Shown: piece by piece, positions 8,688 to 19,417 of the stretch
Numbering within the stretch: position 1 is the stretch's first letter
Layout of the letters: each line of letters begins with the position of its first letter
Assembly: GCF_002803075.1 (NCBI RefSeq)
Contig: NZ_NNBK01000012.1
Coordinates: forward strand, 434,001-498,000
Origin: Streptomyces sp. CB01373
GTDB lineage: Bacteria; Actinomycetota; Actinomycetes; Streptomycetales; Streptomycetaceae
Direction: 5' to 3'
Length of the DNA: 64,000 nucleotides
The notes under the pieces: generated by a model
Told to the model about the DNA's origin: nothing
The model's database searches: none
Seen by the model: only the letters and a program-made list of their open reading frames with translations
Position numbers and translations under genes: made by a program

Positions 8688-9638
8688 ATGAACACCTCCT
8701 GGCGGAGCGCCTCACTCGTGGCGGCGGCCGCGGCCGTGCTGGCGCTGACGACGGCGTGCGGTCAGGAAAGCGCCCCTTCGGCGGGCAGCCAGAACGTGGG
8801 CGCGACCGCCCAGGCCGGCGGATTCGGCAGCGCCGGGACGAGCGCCGGCACCGCTACGGGAAGCGCCGCCGGCAACGGTTACGGCGCCGACGGCCAGCAG
8901 GCCGCCCCCAAGCCCGCCGGGCAGCTCACGGTCGCCACCAACGTGAAGCTGGGCAAGGTGGTCACCGACAGCGCCGGAATGACGCTGTACCGCTTCGACG
9001 CGGACACGGCCCAGCCCCCCACGTCCAACTGTGACGGCGACTGCGCCACGGCCTGGCCGCCGGTTCCCGCCGACGACGCCGCCGCCGGGCCCGGTATCGA
9101 CAAGGCCCTGCTCGGCGAGGTCACCCGCTCCGACGGCACCAAGCAGCTCACGATCGGTGGCTGGCCCGCGTACCGCTACGCGAAGGACACCGAGGTCGGT
9201 GACGCCAACGGCCAGGGCGTGAACGACAAGTGGTTCGCCCTGGCGGCCGACGGCAAGAAGGCCTCACTGGCGGACCTGCCGGGCCTGTCCGTGAAGAAGA
9301 CCGAACTGGGCAACGTCGTCGTCGACCGGAACGGCATGACGGTCTACCGGTTCTCGAAGGACCAGGCGTGGCCGAAGTCGGTCTCCGCCTGCACCGGTTC
9401 CTGCCTGGAGAAGTGGCCGGCCGTGGCCCCCGTCGCCGTGAACGACACCAAGGGCGTGCTGACGAAGGGCATGATGCCCTTCACCCGGCCCGACGGCGTC
9501 AAGCAGATGACCATCAACTGCTGGCCCCTCTACACCTTCTCCGGGGACAAGGCGCCCGGGGACGTCAACGGCCAGGCCGTCGGCGGTACTTGGTTCGCCG
9601 TCTCCCCCGAGGGAAAGGCGATCGGCGCCCCGCAGTAG
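8688..9638 (+). CDS. Lipoprotein with two secreted-repeat (PF03640-type) domains, SCO0930-like
   Basis: 316 residues. The signal ends in the lipobox LTTAC (Cys at about 24), so the protein should be lipid-anchored outside the membrane. After a Gly/Ala-rich linker come two related repeats (about 90-190 and 205-310). Each begins LGxVVxDxxGMTxYRF, has a C-x3-C pair (CDGDC and CTGSC), then WP, DGxKQxTI and WPxY, and ends with a GVNDKWFA or VGGTWFA block. The repeats match the secreted repeat of unknown function found in actinomycete lipoproteins. A GAGGAG site precedes the ATG. A terminator hairpin follows, so it appears monocistronic, upstream of the methyltransferase-rmdA pair. Confidence 0.85.
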   Translation: MNTSWRSASLVAAAAAVLALTTACGQESAPSAGSQNVGATAQAGGFGSAGTSAGTATGSAAGNGYGADGQQAAPKPAGQLTVATNVKLGKVVTDSAGMTLYRFDADTAQPPTSNCDGDCATAWPPVPADDAAAGPGIDKALLGEVTRSDGTKQLTIGGWPAYRYAKDTEVGDANGQGVNDKWFALAADGKKASLADLPGLSVKKTELGNVVVDRNGMTVYRFSKDQAWPKSVSACTGSCLEKWPAVAPVAVNDTKGVLTKGMMPFTRPDGVKQMTINCWPLYTFSGDKAPGDVNGQAVGGTWFAVSPEGKAIGAPQ

Positions 9639-9671
9639 GGACAACCGCCTCCGGCAGACCGGACCCGAACC

Positions 9672-9708
9672 GGACCGCCCCCTCCGCGCCGCACGGAGGG
9701 GGCGGTCC
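9672..9708 (+). terminator. Strong hairpin terminator after the lipoprotein gene
   Basis: A perfect 15-bp GC-rich stem (arms 9672-9686 and 9694-9708) with a 7-nt loop starts 33 bp after the stop codon. Confidence 0.8.
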
Positions 9709-9877
9709 ATCGTGTGCGCAGACCATGGCAATTCACCGCGATGCGGATGCGAGGGCGGACCGGAAGCGCAGGTGGTGACCGGGAACGGATGGTCAATTTC
9801 CGTTTCCACTCGCCCGTTCGGCGGGCGATCAGTAGCCTCTGCTCGAACACCGGATCGCCTACGCAGTGGAGAGATGG

Positions 9878-10690
9878 ATGGAGCGTCCCGCCTGGGCTCC
9901 GCGGAGCATCGACATCTCGGTGCCGAGCGTCGCCCGCATCTACGACTTCTACCTGGGCGGTTCGCACAACTTCGAGGTCGACCGGCAAGCGGCCCGCAGG
10001 GCCATGGAGTTCATGCCGGGGCTGCCCAAGATCAGCCAGGCGAACCGGGCGTTCATGCGCCGGGCCGTGGAGTTCGCCGTCGAGGAGGGCATCACCCAGT
10101 TCCTGGACATCGGGTCCGGCATCCCCGCGTTCGGCAACGTCCACGAGGTCGCCCAGGCCGCCCGGCCCGGCGCGCGGGTGGTGTACGTCGACCATGACCC
10201 GGTGGCCGTGAGCCACAGCAAGGCCGTTCTGGCGGGCAACGAGGACGCGGATGTGGTCGCGGCCGACCTGCGCAAGCCCCAGGAAATCCTCGCGAGCCCC
10301 GAGTTGGGGCGGCTGATCGACCCGAATCGGCCAGTCGCGCTGCTTCTCGTTGCCATACTGCATTTCGTGGAAGACGCGGACGACCCCTACGGCGCGGTGG
10401 CCGAGCTGCGCGACGCGCTCGCGCCGGGCAGCCTCCTCGTCCTCACCCATGCCTCGTACGAGGGCATCCCGCTCCCCGCGAAGCGGAGCCGGTCCCTGGT
10501 GGACGTGTACGAAAACATTCGCAACCCGCTGATCATGCGCTCGCGCGAGGAGATCGCGCGGTTCTTCGAGGGGTACGACATGGTGGAACCCGGGCTGGTG
10601 CCGATGCCGAACTGGCGGCCGCGTACGGCGCCGGAGGACGAGGACCCCTATGCCTTCTCCGGTTTCGCGGGCGTGGGGCGTACGGCGTGA
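9878..10690 (+). CDS. SAM-dependent methyltransferase (DUF574 / PF04672 type)
   Basis: 270 residues from the ATG at 9878, which has GGAG (9868-9871) at good spacing; an in-frame GTG at 9866 is the alternative. The family signature is clear: ARIYDFYLGGSHNFEVDR near the N terminus, then FLDIGSGIPAFGNVHEVA (SAM-binding glycine motif), VVYVDHDPVAV (acidic ribose-binding loop) and LLVAILHFV. Substrates of this actinomycete family are mostly unknown. Its last 4 bases overlap the GTG start of the downstream c-di-GMP gene, so the two are translationally coupled and may act together. Confidence 0.85.
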   Translation: MERPAWAPRSIDISVPSVARIYDFYLGGSHNFEVDRQAARRAMEFMPGLPKISQANRAFMRRAVEFAVEEGITQFLDIGSGIPAFGNVHEVAQAARPGARVVYVDHDPVAVSHSKAVLAGNEDADVVAADLRKPQEILASPELGRLIDPNRPVALLLVAILHFVEDADDPYGAVAELRDALAPGSLLVLTHASYEGIPLPAKRSRSLVDVYENIRNPLIMRSREEIARFFEGYDMVEPGLVPMPNWRPRTAPEDEDPYAFSGFAGVGRTA

Positions 10691-12828
10691 TCACGGCATC
10701 GGACGGGCCGGAGGGCAGACTGCGCCGGCTGACGACGATCTGGAGCCGGGCCGTCTTCCCGGTGACCTCGACGTCGCTGACCCGCCCGGAGTTCGAGGAA
10801 CTGCTCCTGCCGCTCGCCCGCCGGCTGAGATCGGCGCTGCGGGACCGGGTCTTCGACGCGCGGGAGGGCGAGGCGGTCGGCGCCGCACTGGTCGACGCGC
10901 ACTGCACCGCGCCCGAGGCGCTCAGCCACTCCCTGGACTGCCTCGACGCCTACCTCGTGCTGTACTGCGGCGAGGACGGCGACAGGGAGGACCTGCGGGC
11001 GCGGTCCGCGCGGTTGCAGCACTCGATGGCGGCCGGGTTCGCACGGGCGCTGCGCGAACGCACGCTGGCCGAGCAGGAGGCGATAGCCCAGGCCGCGCTG
11101 CGTGCCCAGGGCGTGGTCGCGCTGGCGCTGCACGCCAGCGAGGCCCGCTTCCGCGCCGTGTTCGAAGGCGCCGCGATCGGCATCGCCATCGCCGACCTCC
11201 AGGGCAACGTCCTCCAGGTCAACAGCGCGCTGCTGCGCATGTTCGGCGGCGCGGAGCAGACCGTGCGCGGCCGCAACGTACGGGAATGGACCCACTCCGA
11301 CGACGCCCCGCATCTGTGCCGGCTGTACGAGGAACTGGTGCGCGGCGAGCGCGAGCACTACCACGTGGAGAAGGCCTTCTACCGGCCTGACGGAACGGTT
11401 CTGTGGACCAACCTGACCGTCTCCCTGCTCCGCGACGCCGACGGCTGTCCCCAGTACCAGCTCGCCCTCATGGAGGACACCACCGAGCGGCGGCTGCTGA
11501 ACCTGAGGCTGCGGTACGAGGCCACCCACGACGCTCTGACCGGACTGCCGAACCGCACCCTGTTCTTCGAGCGCCTGGAGAAGGCGCTGAACGCGGGCGA
11601 GGGGCAGCGCTTCGGCCTGTGCTACCTCGACCTGGACGGCTTCAAGACCATCAACGACAGCCTCGGCCACGCGGCCGGGGACCGGCTGCTGGTCGAGGTC
11701 GCCGACCGGCTCCAGGCGTGCGCGACCGCGCCCGGCGAGATGGTCGCCCGGCTCGGCGGTGACGAGTTCGTCGCGCTGACCACCGGCCCCGGCACCCGGC
11801 AGGAGGTCGACGAGCTGGCCACGCGGATCACGAACGCGCTGGTCGCCCCGGTCCGCATCGACGGCCGGGAACTGGCCGTGCGCGGCAGCATCGGCATCGT
11901 CGAGGGGCCGGCGGGCGAGCGCAGCGCGGCGGAGGTGCTGCGCAGCGCGGACATCACCATGTACCGGGCCAAGTCGGCCGGCGGCAACCGCTTCGAGCTC
12001 GCCGACCCGGAGGCCGACGCCCGCGCCATCACCCGGCACGGACTGACCACGGCGCTGCCGACCGCGCTGGACCGGGGTGAGTTCTTCATCGAGTACCAGC
12101 CGCTGGTGTGCCTCGGCGACGGCAGCGTGCGCGGAGCCGAGGCGCTGGTGCGCTGGCTGCACCCGCAGCACGGTGTCCTCGGTCCCGACCGGTTCATCCC
12201 GCTCGCCGAGCACACCGGGCTGATCGTCCCGCTGGGCCGCTGGGTCCTGGAGCAGTCGGTGCGCCAGGCCGGCCGGTGGCGGGAACTGCACGGGGACGGC
12301 GGCGAGGGTCCGCTGCGCATCAACGTCAACCTCTCGCCGTGCCAGCTCACCCACCCCGGGCTCGTCCAGGACACCGTCGACATCCTGGAGCGCGCGGGTG
12401 TGCAACCGGACGCGCTGTGCCTTGAGGTCACCGAGTCGGCGCTCATCGGCGCCGACGACGACCTGCTCAAGCCGTTGCGCCGACTGGCCGAGATGGGCAT
12501 CGACATAGCCCTGGACGACTTCGGCACCGGCTACTCCAACCTGGCCAACCTGCGCCGGCTGCCGGTGAGCGTGCTCAAGCTGGACCGTTCCTTCACGCAG
12601 GGTATGCAGCAGTTCCCGGCCGACCCCGTCGATCTGAAGATCGTCGAGGGCATCGTCGCCCTCGCCCACAGCCTGAACCTGGCGGTCACCGTGGAGGGCG
12701 TGGAGACCGGCGCCCAGGCCGAACAACTCCGCGTCCTGGGCTGCGACACGGCCCAGGGCTGGTACTACGCCCGCCCCGGCCCCCCGGACCGCCTGCACGA
12801 CCTGGCCCTGGCGGACGCGACAACCTGA
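10687..12828 (+). CDS. rmdA: PAS-GGDEF-EAL c-di-GMP turnover protein, RmdA type
   Basis: 713 residues, GTG start overlapping the upstream stop (GTGA). The order is an N-terminal helical region (1-150), a PAS/PAC sensor (about 150-270), GGDEF (about 275-440, intact motif LGGDEFVAL) and EAL (about 450-705, intact GAEALVRW and DDFGTGYSNL). No membrane segment is seen, so it is cytosolic. Such proteins make and/or hydrolyse cyclic di-GMP, which controls development in Streptomyces through BldD. Domain order and the neighbouring lipoprotein and methyltransferase genes match, from memory, the RmdA locus of S. coelicolor (SCO0928). Whether cyclase or phosphodiesterase activity dominates cannot be read from sequence. 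Confidence 0.82.
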   Translation: MITASDGPEGRLRRLTTIWSRAVFPVTSTSLTRPEFEELLLPLARRLRSALRDRVFDAREGEAVGAALVDAHCTAPEALSHSLDCLDAYLVLYCGEDGDREDLRARSARLQHSMAAGFARALRERTLAEQEAIAQAALRAQGVVALALHASEARFRAVFEGAAIGIAIADLQGNVLQVNSALLRMFGGAEQTVRGRNVREWTHSDDAPHLCRLYEELVRGEREHYHVEKAFYRPDGTVLWTNLTVSLLRDADGCPQYQLALMEDTTERRLLNLRLRYEATHDALTGLPNRTLFFERLEKALNAGEGQRFGLCYLDLDGFKTINDSLGHAAGDRLLVEVADRLQACATAPGEMVARLGGDEFVALTTGPGTRQEVDELATRITNALVAPVRIDGRELAVRGSIGIVEGPAGERSAAEVLRSADITMYRAKSAGGNRFELADPEADARAITRHGLTTALPTALDRGEFFIEYQPLVCLGDGSVRGAEALVRWLHPQHGVLGPDRFIPLAEHTGLIVPLGRWVLEQSVRQAGRWRELHGDGGEGPLRINVNLSPCQLTHPGLVQDTVDILERAGVQPDALCLEVTESALIGADDDLLKPLRRLAEMGIDIALDDFGTGYSNLANLRRLPVSVLKLDRSFTQGMQQFPADPVDLKIVEGIVALAHSLNLAVTVEGVETGAQAEQLRVLGCDTAQGWYYARPGPPDRLHDLALADATT

Positions 12829-12958
12829 CCGGCAAGCCGCGGACGGACATGTTCCTGGGAGCCCGGAGGGCCTCTCAGGGGCGCGGGGAACTGCGTGCCC
12901 AGCCCCCTACGGACCCGCGGACGAACGCAGCCCTCGCCACCGGCGAACGGGCGGGGGC

Positions 12959-13013
12959 GCGACGCGGTCGAGGGTCTGCCGACACCCCGTCGGCAGGCCC
13001 TCGACCGCGTCGC
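12959..13013. terminator. Long bidirectional hairpin between convergent rmdA and lysR-type genes
   Basis: A 24-bp stem with one mismatch (arms 12959-12982 and 12990-13013) and a 7-nt loop lies between the two convergent stop codons. Confidence 0.8.
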
Positions 13014-13074
13014 TCGAACCCATCTCACTCGAACCCGCGGCACCGCTGCCACGTCCCTGGGAGCGGACACCGCC

Positions 13075-13962
13075 TCACCGCTCCAGCAGCATCCGCTGGA
13101 GTTCCCTCGCGGCCCTCGGCGGAGCCACATCGCTGCGGTGGGCCAGCGCGATCGTACGGTGCAGTCCGGGACGGGCCAGCGGCGTGACCCGCAGGCCGTG
13201 TCCTGAGCGCGTCGCGACCATGCGCGGGACGACGGCCACCCCGAGCCCCGCCCGCACGAACCCCAGCACCGCGTCCATCTCGCCGCCCTCGACGGCCAGG
13301 TCCGGCTCGAAGCCCTCCGCGCGGCACGCGGCGACCGTCAGCTCCCGCAGGTCGTAGCCGTGCCGGAACATCACCAGGCGCTCGCCCTCCAGGTCCGCGA
13401 TGCCGACCGAGCGCCGTCCCGGGCCGCCGGGCGCCGGCGCCTCCGGCGAGGAGACCACCACCAGGTCCTCGCGCAGCAGCTCCACCGTGGTCAGGGCGGG
13501 GGACGGGGTGGGCAGCGGAAGCACGACCAGCGCCAGGTCGAGGGCGCCGCGGGCCAGCTCCCGCACCAGGTCGTGGGAGCCTCCCTCCTCGACCAGCAGC
13601 CGGATGCCCGGGTAGCGGTCGTGGAAGGCGCGCAGCACGTCCGGCAGCAGGCCGGTGCACAGGCTCGGGGTGGCGCCGAGCCGCACCCGGCCCCGGCGCA
13701 GATGCACCAGTTCCTGCACCTCGTGCCGCGCTGTGTCGGCGTCGGCGAGGATGCGCCGGGCCAGCGGCAGCAGCGCCTCCCCGGCGTCGGTGAGCGTGAT
13801 GTTCCCCCGCGCCCGCAGGAACAGATCGGCGCCCAACTCCCGTTCCAGCGCCTTGATCTGCTGCGACAGCGACGGCTGGGCGACATGGACCAGATCGGCC
13901 GCGCGGGTGAAGTGCCGGGTCTCGGCGACCGCCACGAAGTACTGGAGCTGCTGGAACTGCAC
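13075..13962 (-). CDS. LysR-family transcriptional regulator
   Basis: 295 residues from the GTG at 13962, which gives the usual LysR start (VQFQQLQYFVAVAETRHF). A start 14 codons upstream exists but would put a likely operator inside the gene. The N-terminal winged helix (about 1-60) contains AADLVHVAQPSLSQQIKALE, and an effector-binding domain follows (about 90-290). It is divergent from the succinate dehydrogenase operon with 84 bp between starts. LysR proteins usually control the divergent neighbour, and a T-N11-A palindrome lies in between. Confidence 0.88.
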   Translation of the reverse strand: MQFQQLQYFVAVAETRHFTRAADLVHVAQPSLSQQIKALERELGADLFLRARGNITLTDAGEALLPLARRILADADTARHEVQELVHLRRGRVRLGATPSLCTGLLPDVLRAFHDRYPGIRLLVEEGGSHDLVRELARGALDLALVVLPLPTPSPALTTVELLREDLVVVSSPEAPAPGGPGRRSVGIADLEGERLVMFRHGYDLRELTVAACRAEGFEPDLAVEGGEMDAVLGFVRAGLGVAVVPRMVATRSGHGLRVTPLARPGLHRTIALAHRSDVAPPRAARELQRMLLER

Positions 13963-13971
13963 GAGACCATC

Positions 13972-13986
13972 ATAGCCAGTCCCTAT
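13972..13986. promoter_or_regulatory. Candidate LysR operator (T-N11-A) between lysR-type gene and sdh operon
   Basis: ATAG-N7-CTAT forms a 15-bp palindrome whose T (13973) and A (13985) are separated by exactly 11 bases, the classical LysR binding pattern. It lies 10 bp upstream of the regulator's chosen GTG and 61 bp upstream of the sdhC start. A second inverted repeat, GGACC-N5-GGTCC (14010-14024), lies nearer sdhC. Confidence 0.5.
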
Positions 13987-14046
13987 CGAAACGAGCCGGA
14001 CCATGTCTTGGACCGATGGGGTCCTTCGGCCCTACCGTCCTGAGAC

Positions 14047-14754
14047 ATGGCACTGGCAACGCGGACGGACCGACGGCCGTCCATGGCACGCACCGTGTGG
14101 GGCTCGACCGTCGGCAAGAAGACCGTGATGGCGGTCAGCGGCCTGATCATGCTGCTGTACCTGGTCGTCCACATGATCGGCAACCTGAAGATCTTCTTCG
14201 GGGCGGGCGAGTTCAACCACTACGCCCATTGGCTGCGCACGGTCGGCGAGCCGTTCATGCACTACGAGTGGACGCTCTGGCTGGTCCGCGTGGTGCTCGT
14301 GGTCGCCGTCGTCGCCCACGCCGTCTCCGCCTACCAGCTCAGCCGCCGCGACATCAGGGCGCGGCCCAGCAAGTACGTGCACGCGAGGCCAAGGGCCAGT
14401 TACGCCACCCGCACCATGCGCTGGGGCGGGATCATCCTCGCCCTGTTCATCGTCTGGCACATCCTGGACCTGACCACCGGGACCGTGCACTCCGGCGGAT
14501 TCCAGCCGGGCCACCCGTACCAGAACGTCGTGGACACCTTCTCCACCTGGTACGGCAACGTCATCTACATCGTCGCCATGCTGGCGCTCGGCCTGCACAT
14601 CAGGCACGGCTTCTGGAGCGCCGCCCAGACCCTCGGCGTCGGCAGCCGCACCCGCGACCGTGCCCTCAAGACCGCCGCCAACGTTCTCGCACTGCTGCTC
14701 ACGGCCGGCTTCATCGCCGTCCCGGTGGGCGTCATGACCGGAGTGGTGAGCTGA
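14047..14754 (+). CDS. sdhC: Succinate dehydrogenase/fumarate reductase cytochrome b subunit
   Basis: 235 residues with five hydrophobic helices (about 25-45, 73-97, 119-140, 168-190 and 210-232). Histidines within or near the helices (VVHMIG, VAHAVS, VWHILD, LHIRHG) are candidates for haem ligation. One fused subunit in place of separate SdhC and SdhD is characteristic of the B-type (di-haem) enzymes. It anchors the flavoprotein and iron-sulfur subunits and passes electrons between succinate and quinone. The operon order is C-A-B with a 1-bp gap to sdhA. Confidence 0.9.
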   Translation: MALATRTDRRPSMARTVWGSTVGKKTVMAVSGLIMLLYLVVHMIGNLKIFFGAGEFNHYAHWLRTVGEPFMHYEWTLWLVRVVLVVAVVAHAVSAYQLSRRDIRARPSKYVHARPRASYATRTMRWGGIILALFIVWHILDLTTGTVHSGGFQPGHPYQNVVDTFSTWYGNVIYIVAMLALGLHIRHGFWSAAQTLGVGSRTRDRALKTAANVLALLLTAGFIAVPVGVMTGVVS

Positions 14755-14755
14755 C

Positions 14756-16701
<1,946 letters not shown>

Positions 16702-16705
<4 letters not shown>

Positions 16706-17451
16706 GGCTCACCCTGCGCGTATGGCGGCAGAAGAACGCCGACGCCGACGGCGCCATGTCCACCTACGAGGTGGACGACATCTCGCCCGACATGTCCTTC
16801 CTGGAGATGCTGGACGTCCTCAACGAACGGCTCATCCTCTCCGGCGAGGACCCCGTCGCCTTCGACCACGACTGCCGCGAGGGCATCTGCGGCGCGTGCA
16901 GCCTGGTCATCAACGGCGACGCGCACGGCCCCGAACGCACCACCACCTGCCAGCTCCACATGCGGTCCTTCAAGGACGGCGACACGATCGACATCGAGCC
17001 GTGGCGCGCCGCCGCCTTCCCGGTGGTGAAGGACCTGGTCGTCGACCGCTCGGCCTTCGACCGGATCATCCAGGCCGGCGGCTACGTCACCGCACCCACC
17101 GGCGCCGCGCCCGAGGCCCACGCCACACCCGTACCGAAGCCGGACGCCGACTTCGCCTTCGAGCACGCCGAGTGCATCGGCTGCGGCGCCTGCGTCGCCG
17201 CCTGCCCCAACGGCGCGGCGATGCTGTTCACCTCCGCCAAGATCAACCACCTCAACGTGCTGCCGCAGGGCGCGCCCGAGCGCGAGACCCGCGTCCTGGA
17301 CATGGTGGCCCAGATGGACGAGGAGGGGTTCGGCGGCTGCACCCTGACCGGCGAGTGCGCCACCGCCTGCCCCAAGGGCATCCCCCTCGTGTCGATCACC
17401 AGCATGAACAAGGAGTGGCTGCGCGCGACCCGCAAGGCGTCCAAGCGGTAG
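16702..17451 (+). CDS. sdhB: Succinate dehydrogenase/fumarate reductase iron-sulfur subunit
   Basis: 249 residues. The 2Fe-2S ligands are in CREGICGACSL with a fourth Cys in TTTCQLH. The C-terminal ferredoxin-like part has CIGCGACVAACPNGA and, further on, GGCTLTGECATACPKGI, supplying the ligands for the other clusters. It transfers electrons from the flavoprotein to the membrane subunit. It starts inside the sdhA stop and is the last gene of the operon, followed by a hairpin terminator. Confidence 0.94.
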
Positions 17452-17484
17452 CCCATCACAGAACGTTCGCCGAGGGGGCGGACG

Positions 17485-17521
17485 GGCGGGGCCGGGAGTG
17501 GTGCTCATCCCCGGCCCCGCC
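17485..17521 (+). terminator. Terminator hairpin of the sdh operon
   Basis: A perfect 12-bp GC stem (arms 17485-17496 and 17510-17521) starts 34 bp after the sdhB stop codon. Confidence 0.75.
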
Positions 17522-17619
17522 TCGAATTTCCCCCCAGGGCAACCGCCCGCGCCGTTCAACATCCCCACATCCGTTCTCCCGGCAGAGGTCACGCGGACGC
17601 AAGCCGGCATCGGAAGAAC

Positions 17620-17655
17620 AGGGACGACGGACCGCACCGCCGGTCCGCCGTCCCT
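17620..17655 (+). promoter_or_regulatory. Hairpin in the leader of the acyltransferase operon
   Basis: A 15-bp stem with one mismatch (arms 17620-17634 and 17641-17655) lies 23 bp upstream of the AGGAGAG ribosome binding site at 17679. It could be a second terminator of the upstream operon or a leader structure in the acyltransferase mRNA. GTTCAAC (17554) and GTTCTCC (17573) resemble PHO-box units, but their 19-bp offset is not the standard 11. Confidence 0.4.
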
Positions 17656-17687
17656 CTTCCGTAGCGGGTCCACGACCAGGAGAGAAC

Positions 17688-18461
17688 ATGACCGGCGTCC
17701 CCACCCTCGAAAGCCCTCCGCAGCCCGCGCCGCCCACCCGTTACACCGTCGCCCTCGCCCGTGACGAGGCGGACGTGCGGGCCGCGCAGCGGCTGCGCCA
17801 CGACGTCTTCGCCGGGGAGATGGGCGCCCTGCTGTCCACCTCGCAGCCGGGACACGACGTCGATCCCTTCGACGTCTACTGCGACCACCTGCTCGTGCGC
17901 GACACGACCACCGGGCAGGTCGTCGGCACCTATCGGCTGCTCCCGCCGGAGCGCGCCGCGATCGCCGGACGGCTGTACGCGGAGGGCGAGTTCGACCTCA
18001 CCGCGCTGGCCCCGATCCGCCCCGGCCTGGTGGAGGTGGGCCGCTCCTGCGTGCACCCCGACCACCGCGACGGCACCGTGATCGGGCTGATCTGGGCCGG
18101 GCTGGCCCGCTATATGGTGGACCGCGGCCACGAGTGGCTGGCGGGCTGCTGCTCCATACCGCTCGCCGACGGCGGCGCCCTCGCCTCCGCCACCTGGGAG
18201 CGGGTGCGCGAGAAGAACCTGGCACCTCAGGAGAACCGGGTGCGCCCGCTGCTCCCGTGGATCCCGCGGGCCGGCCTTCCGGCCGCTCCCCGCACCGAAC
18301 TGCCCGCCCTCCTGCGCGGCTACCTCCGGCTCGGCGCCCAGGTCTGCGGCGCGCCCGCGCACGACCCCGACTTCGGGGTCGCCGACCTCTACGTCCTGCT
18401 GTCGATGCGCCGGGTCAGCCCCCGCTACCTGCGGCACTTCCTCTCCCTCGTACCGGCCTGA
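17688..18461 (+). CDS. GNAT-fold N-acyltransferase, OlsB type (ornithine lipid synthesis)
   Basis: 257 residues. The sequence matches the hemolysin-like GNAT acyltransferase group: AQRLRHDVFAGEMGA near residue 35, DVDPFDVYCDHLLVRD, VVGTYRLLPP, VEVGRSCVHPDHRDG and IGLIWAGLARYM. OlsB proteins transfer a 3-hydroxyacyl group from acyl-ACP to the alpha-amino group of ornithine, giving lyso-ornithine lipid. The downstream gene overlaps it by one base and encodes an OlsA-like O-acyltransferase, which strongly supports the pathway call. AGGAGAG precedes the ATG. Ornithine lipids replace phospholipids under phosphate shortage in many bacteria. Confidence 0.82.
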   Translation: MTGVPTLESPPQPAPPTRYTVALARDEADVRAAQRLRHDVFAGEMGALLSTSQPGHDVDPFDVYCDHLLVRDTTTGQVVGTYRLLPPERAAIAGRLYAEGEFDLTALAPIRPGLVEVGRSCVHPDHRDGTVIGLIWAGLARYMVDRGHEWLAGCCSIPLADGGALASATWERVREKNLAPQENRVRPLLPWIPRAGLPAAPRTELPALLRGYLRLGAQVCGAPAHDPDFGVADLYVLLSMRRVSPRYLRHFLSLVPA

Positions 18462-19417
18462 TGAGCCTCTGGCTGCCCAGCGCGCCCTGCACCCCGACGG
18501 CGTGCGTGGAGACGGGAACGAGGTCCACGACGGCCGTACCGCGTGCCGTGCTGCGGCTGACGCTGGTCGTGTTCCTCGTACTCGCCGGGGTCGCGCTGTC
18601 GCCGCTGGGCGCCCGGATCCCCGCCGGATGGGTGCGGCGCTGGTGCCGGGCGGTCGTCAGGGCCTCGGGGGTCCGGGTCCGCTTCACCGGCGCCGCCCCG
18701 CCCACCGGCGGCCTCCTGCTGGTCGCCAACCACATCTCCTGGCTGGACGTCCCGCTGCTGGCCGCCGTCCGCCCGGCCCGGATGCTCGCCAAGACGGAGA
18801 TCCGCGGCTGGCCGGTGGCCGGCGCGCTCGCCGCGCGCGGCGGCGCCCTGTTCATCGAACGGGACCGTCTGCGCGCCCTGCCCGCGACGGTGGCGCACAT
18901 CGCCGGGGAACTGCGCGCCGGCGCCGCGGTCGCCGCCTTCCCCGAGGGCAGCACCTGGTGCGGCCGCGCCCAGGGTGCCTTCCACCGAGCCGTCTTCCAG
19001 GCCGCCCTCGACGCCGGGGTGCCCGTCCAGCCGGTCCGCATCCGCTACCTGAGCCACTCCGGGGGAGCGGCCAGCACGGCCCCTGCCTTCGTCGGCGACG
19101 ACTCCCTGATCACGTCCCTGTGGCGGGTGGCCACGGCACGCGGCCTGGTCGCCGAGGTCGACGTGCGCCCCGTGCTTCCCCCGGGCACCTGCCCCGACCG
19201 CCGCACGCTGGCCCTTGCGGCCCGGCAGGAGCTGCCCGACGGCCGCGACCACGGTGCCGATCCGAGCTCGACCCCGACCCGCGGTCACGCCCTCGCGGGT
19301 CAGGCGTCCGCCGGGCATGCGTCTGCCGGTCACGCCCCCGCCGGGGCGGCCACCAGGCCGCCCCGGCCCCAAGTGCCGGCTCAGACCCTGCGCACGGTGT
19401 GCAGGGACTCGGCGTAG
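18461..19417 (+). CDS. 1-acyl-glycerol-3-phosphate-type acyltransferase, OlsA type
   Basis: 318 residues, ATG overlapping the previous stop (TGATG). One membrane segment (about 30-50) is followed by the acyltransferase domain: NHISWLD (the HX4D catalytic motif, about 90-96), ALFIERD and FPEGSTW. OlsA completes ornithine lipid synthesis by O-acylating lyso-ornithine lipid. The last 50 or so residues are a low-complexity tail with repeated SAGHA and PAG units. Its final 37 bp overlap the convergent secreted-protein gene, so the tail looks like read-on into that gene's 3' end and not conserved sequence. Confidence 0.82.
   Translation: MSLWLPSAPCTPTACVETGTRSTTAVPRAVLRLTLVVFLVLAGVALSPLGARIPAGWVRRWCRAVVRASGVRVRFTGAAPPTGGLLLVANHISWLDVPLLAAVRPARMLAKTEIRGWPVAGALAARGGALFIERDRLRALPATVAHIAGELRAGAAVAAFPEGSTWCGRAQGAFHRAVFQAALDAGVPVQPVRIRYLSHSGGAASTAPAFVGDDSLITSLWRVATARGLVAEVDVRPVLPPGTCPDRRTLALAARQELPDGRDHGADPSSTPTRGHALAGQASAGHASAGHAPAGAATRPPRPQVPAQTLRTVCRDSA

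Noticed and set aside
17554..17579. PHO box upstream of the ornithine-lipid operon
   Set aside because: GTTCAAC and GTTCTCC are 19 bp apart, not in the 11-bp direct-repeat register of PhoP sites, and the unit between them is poor.
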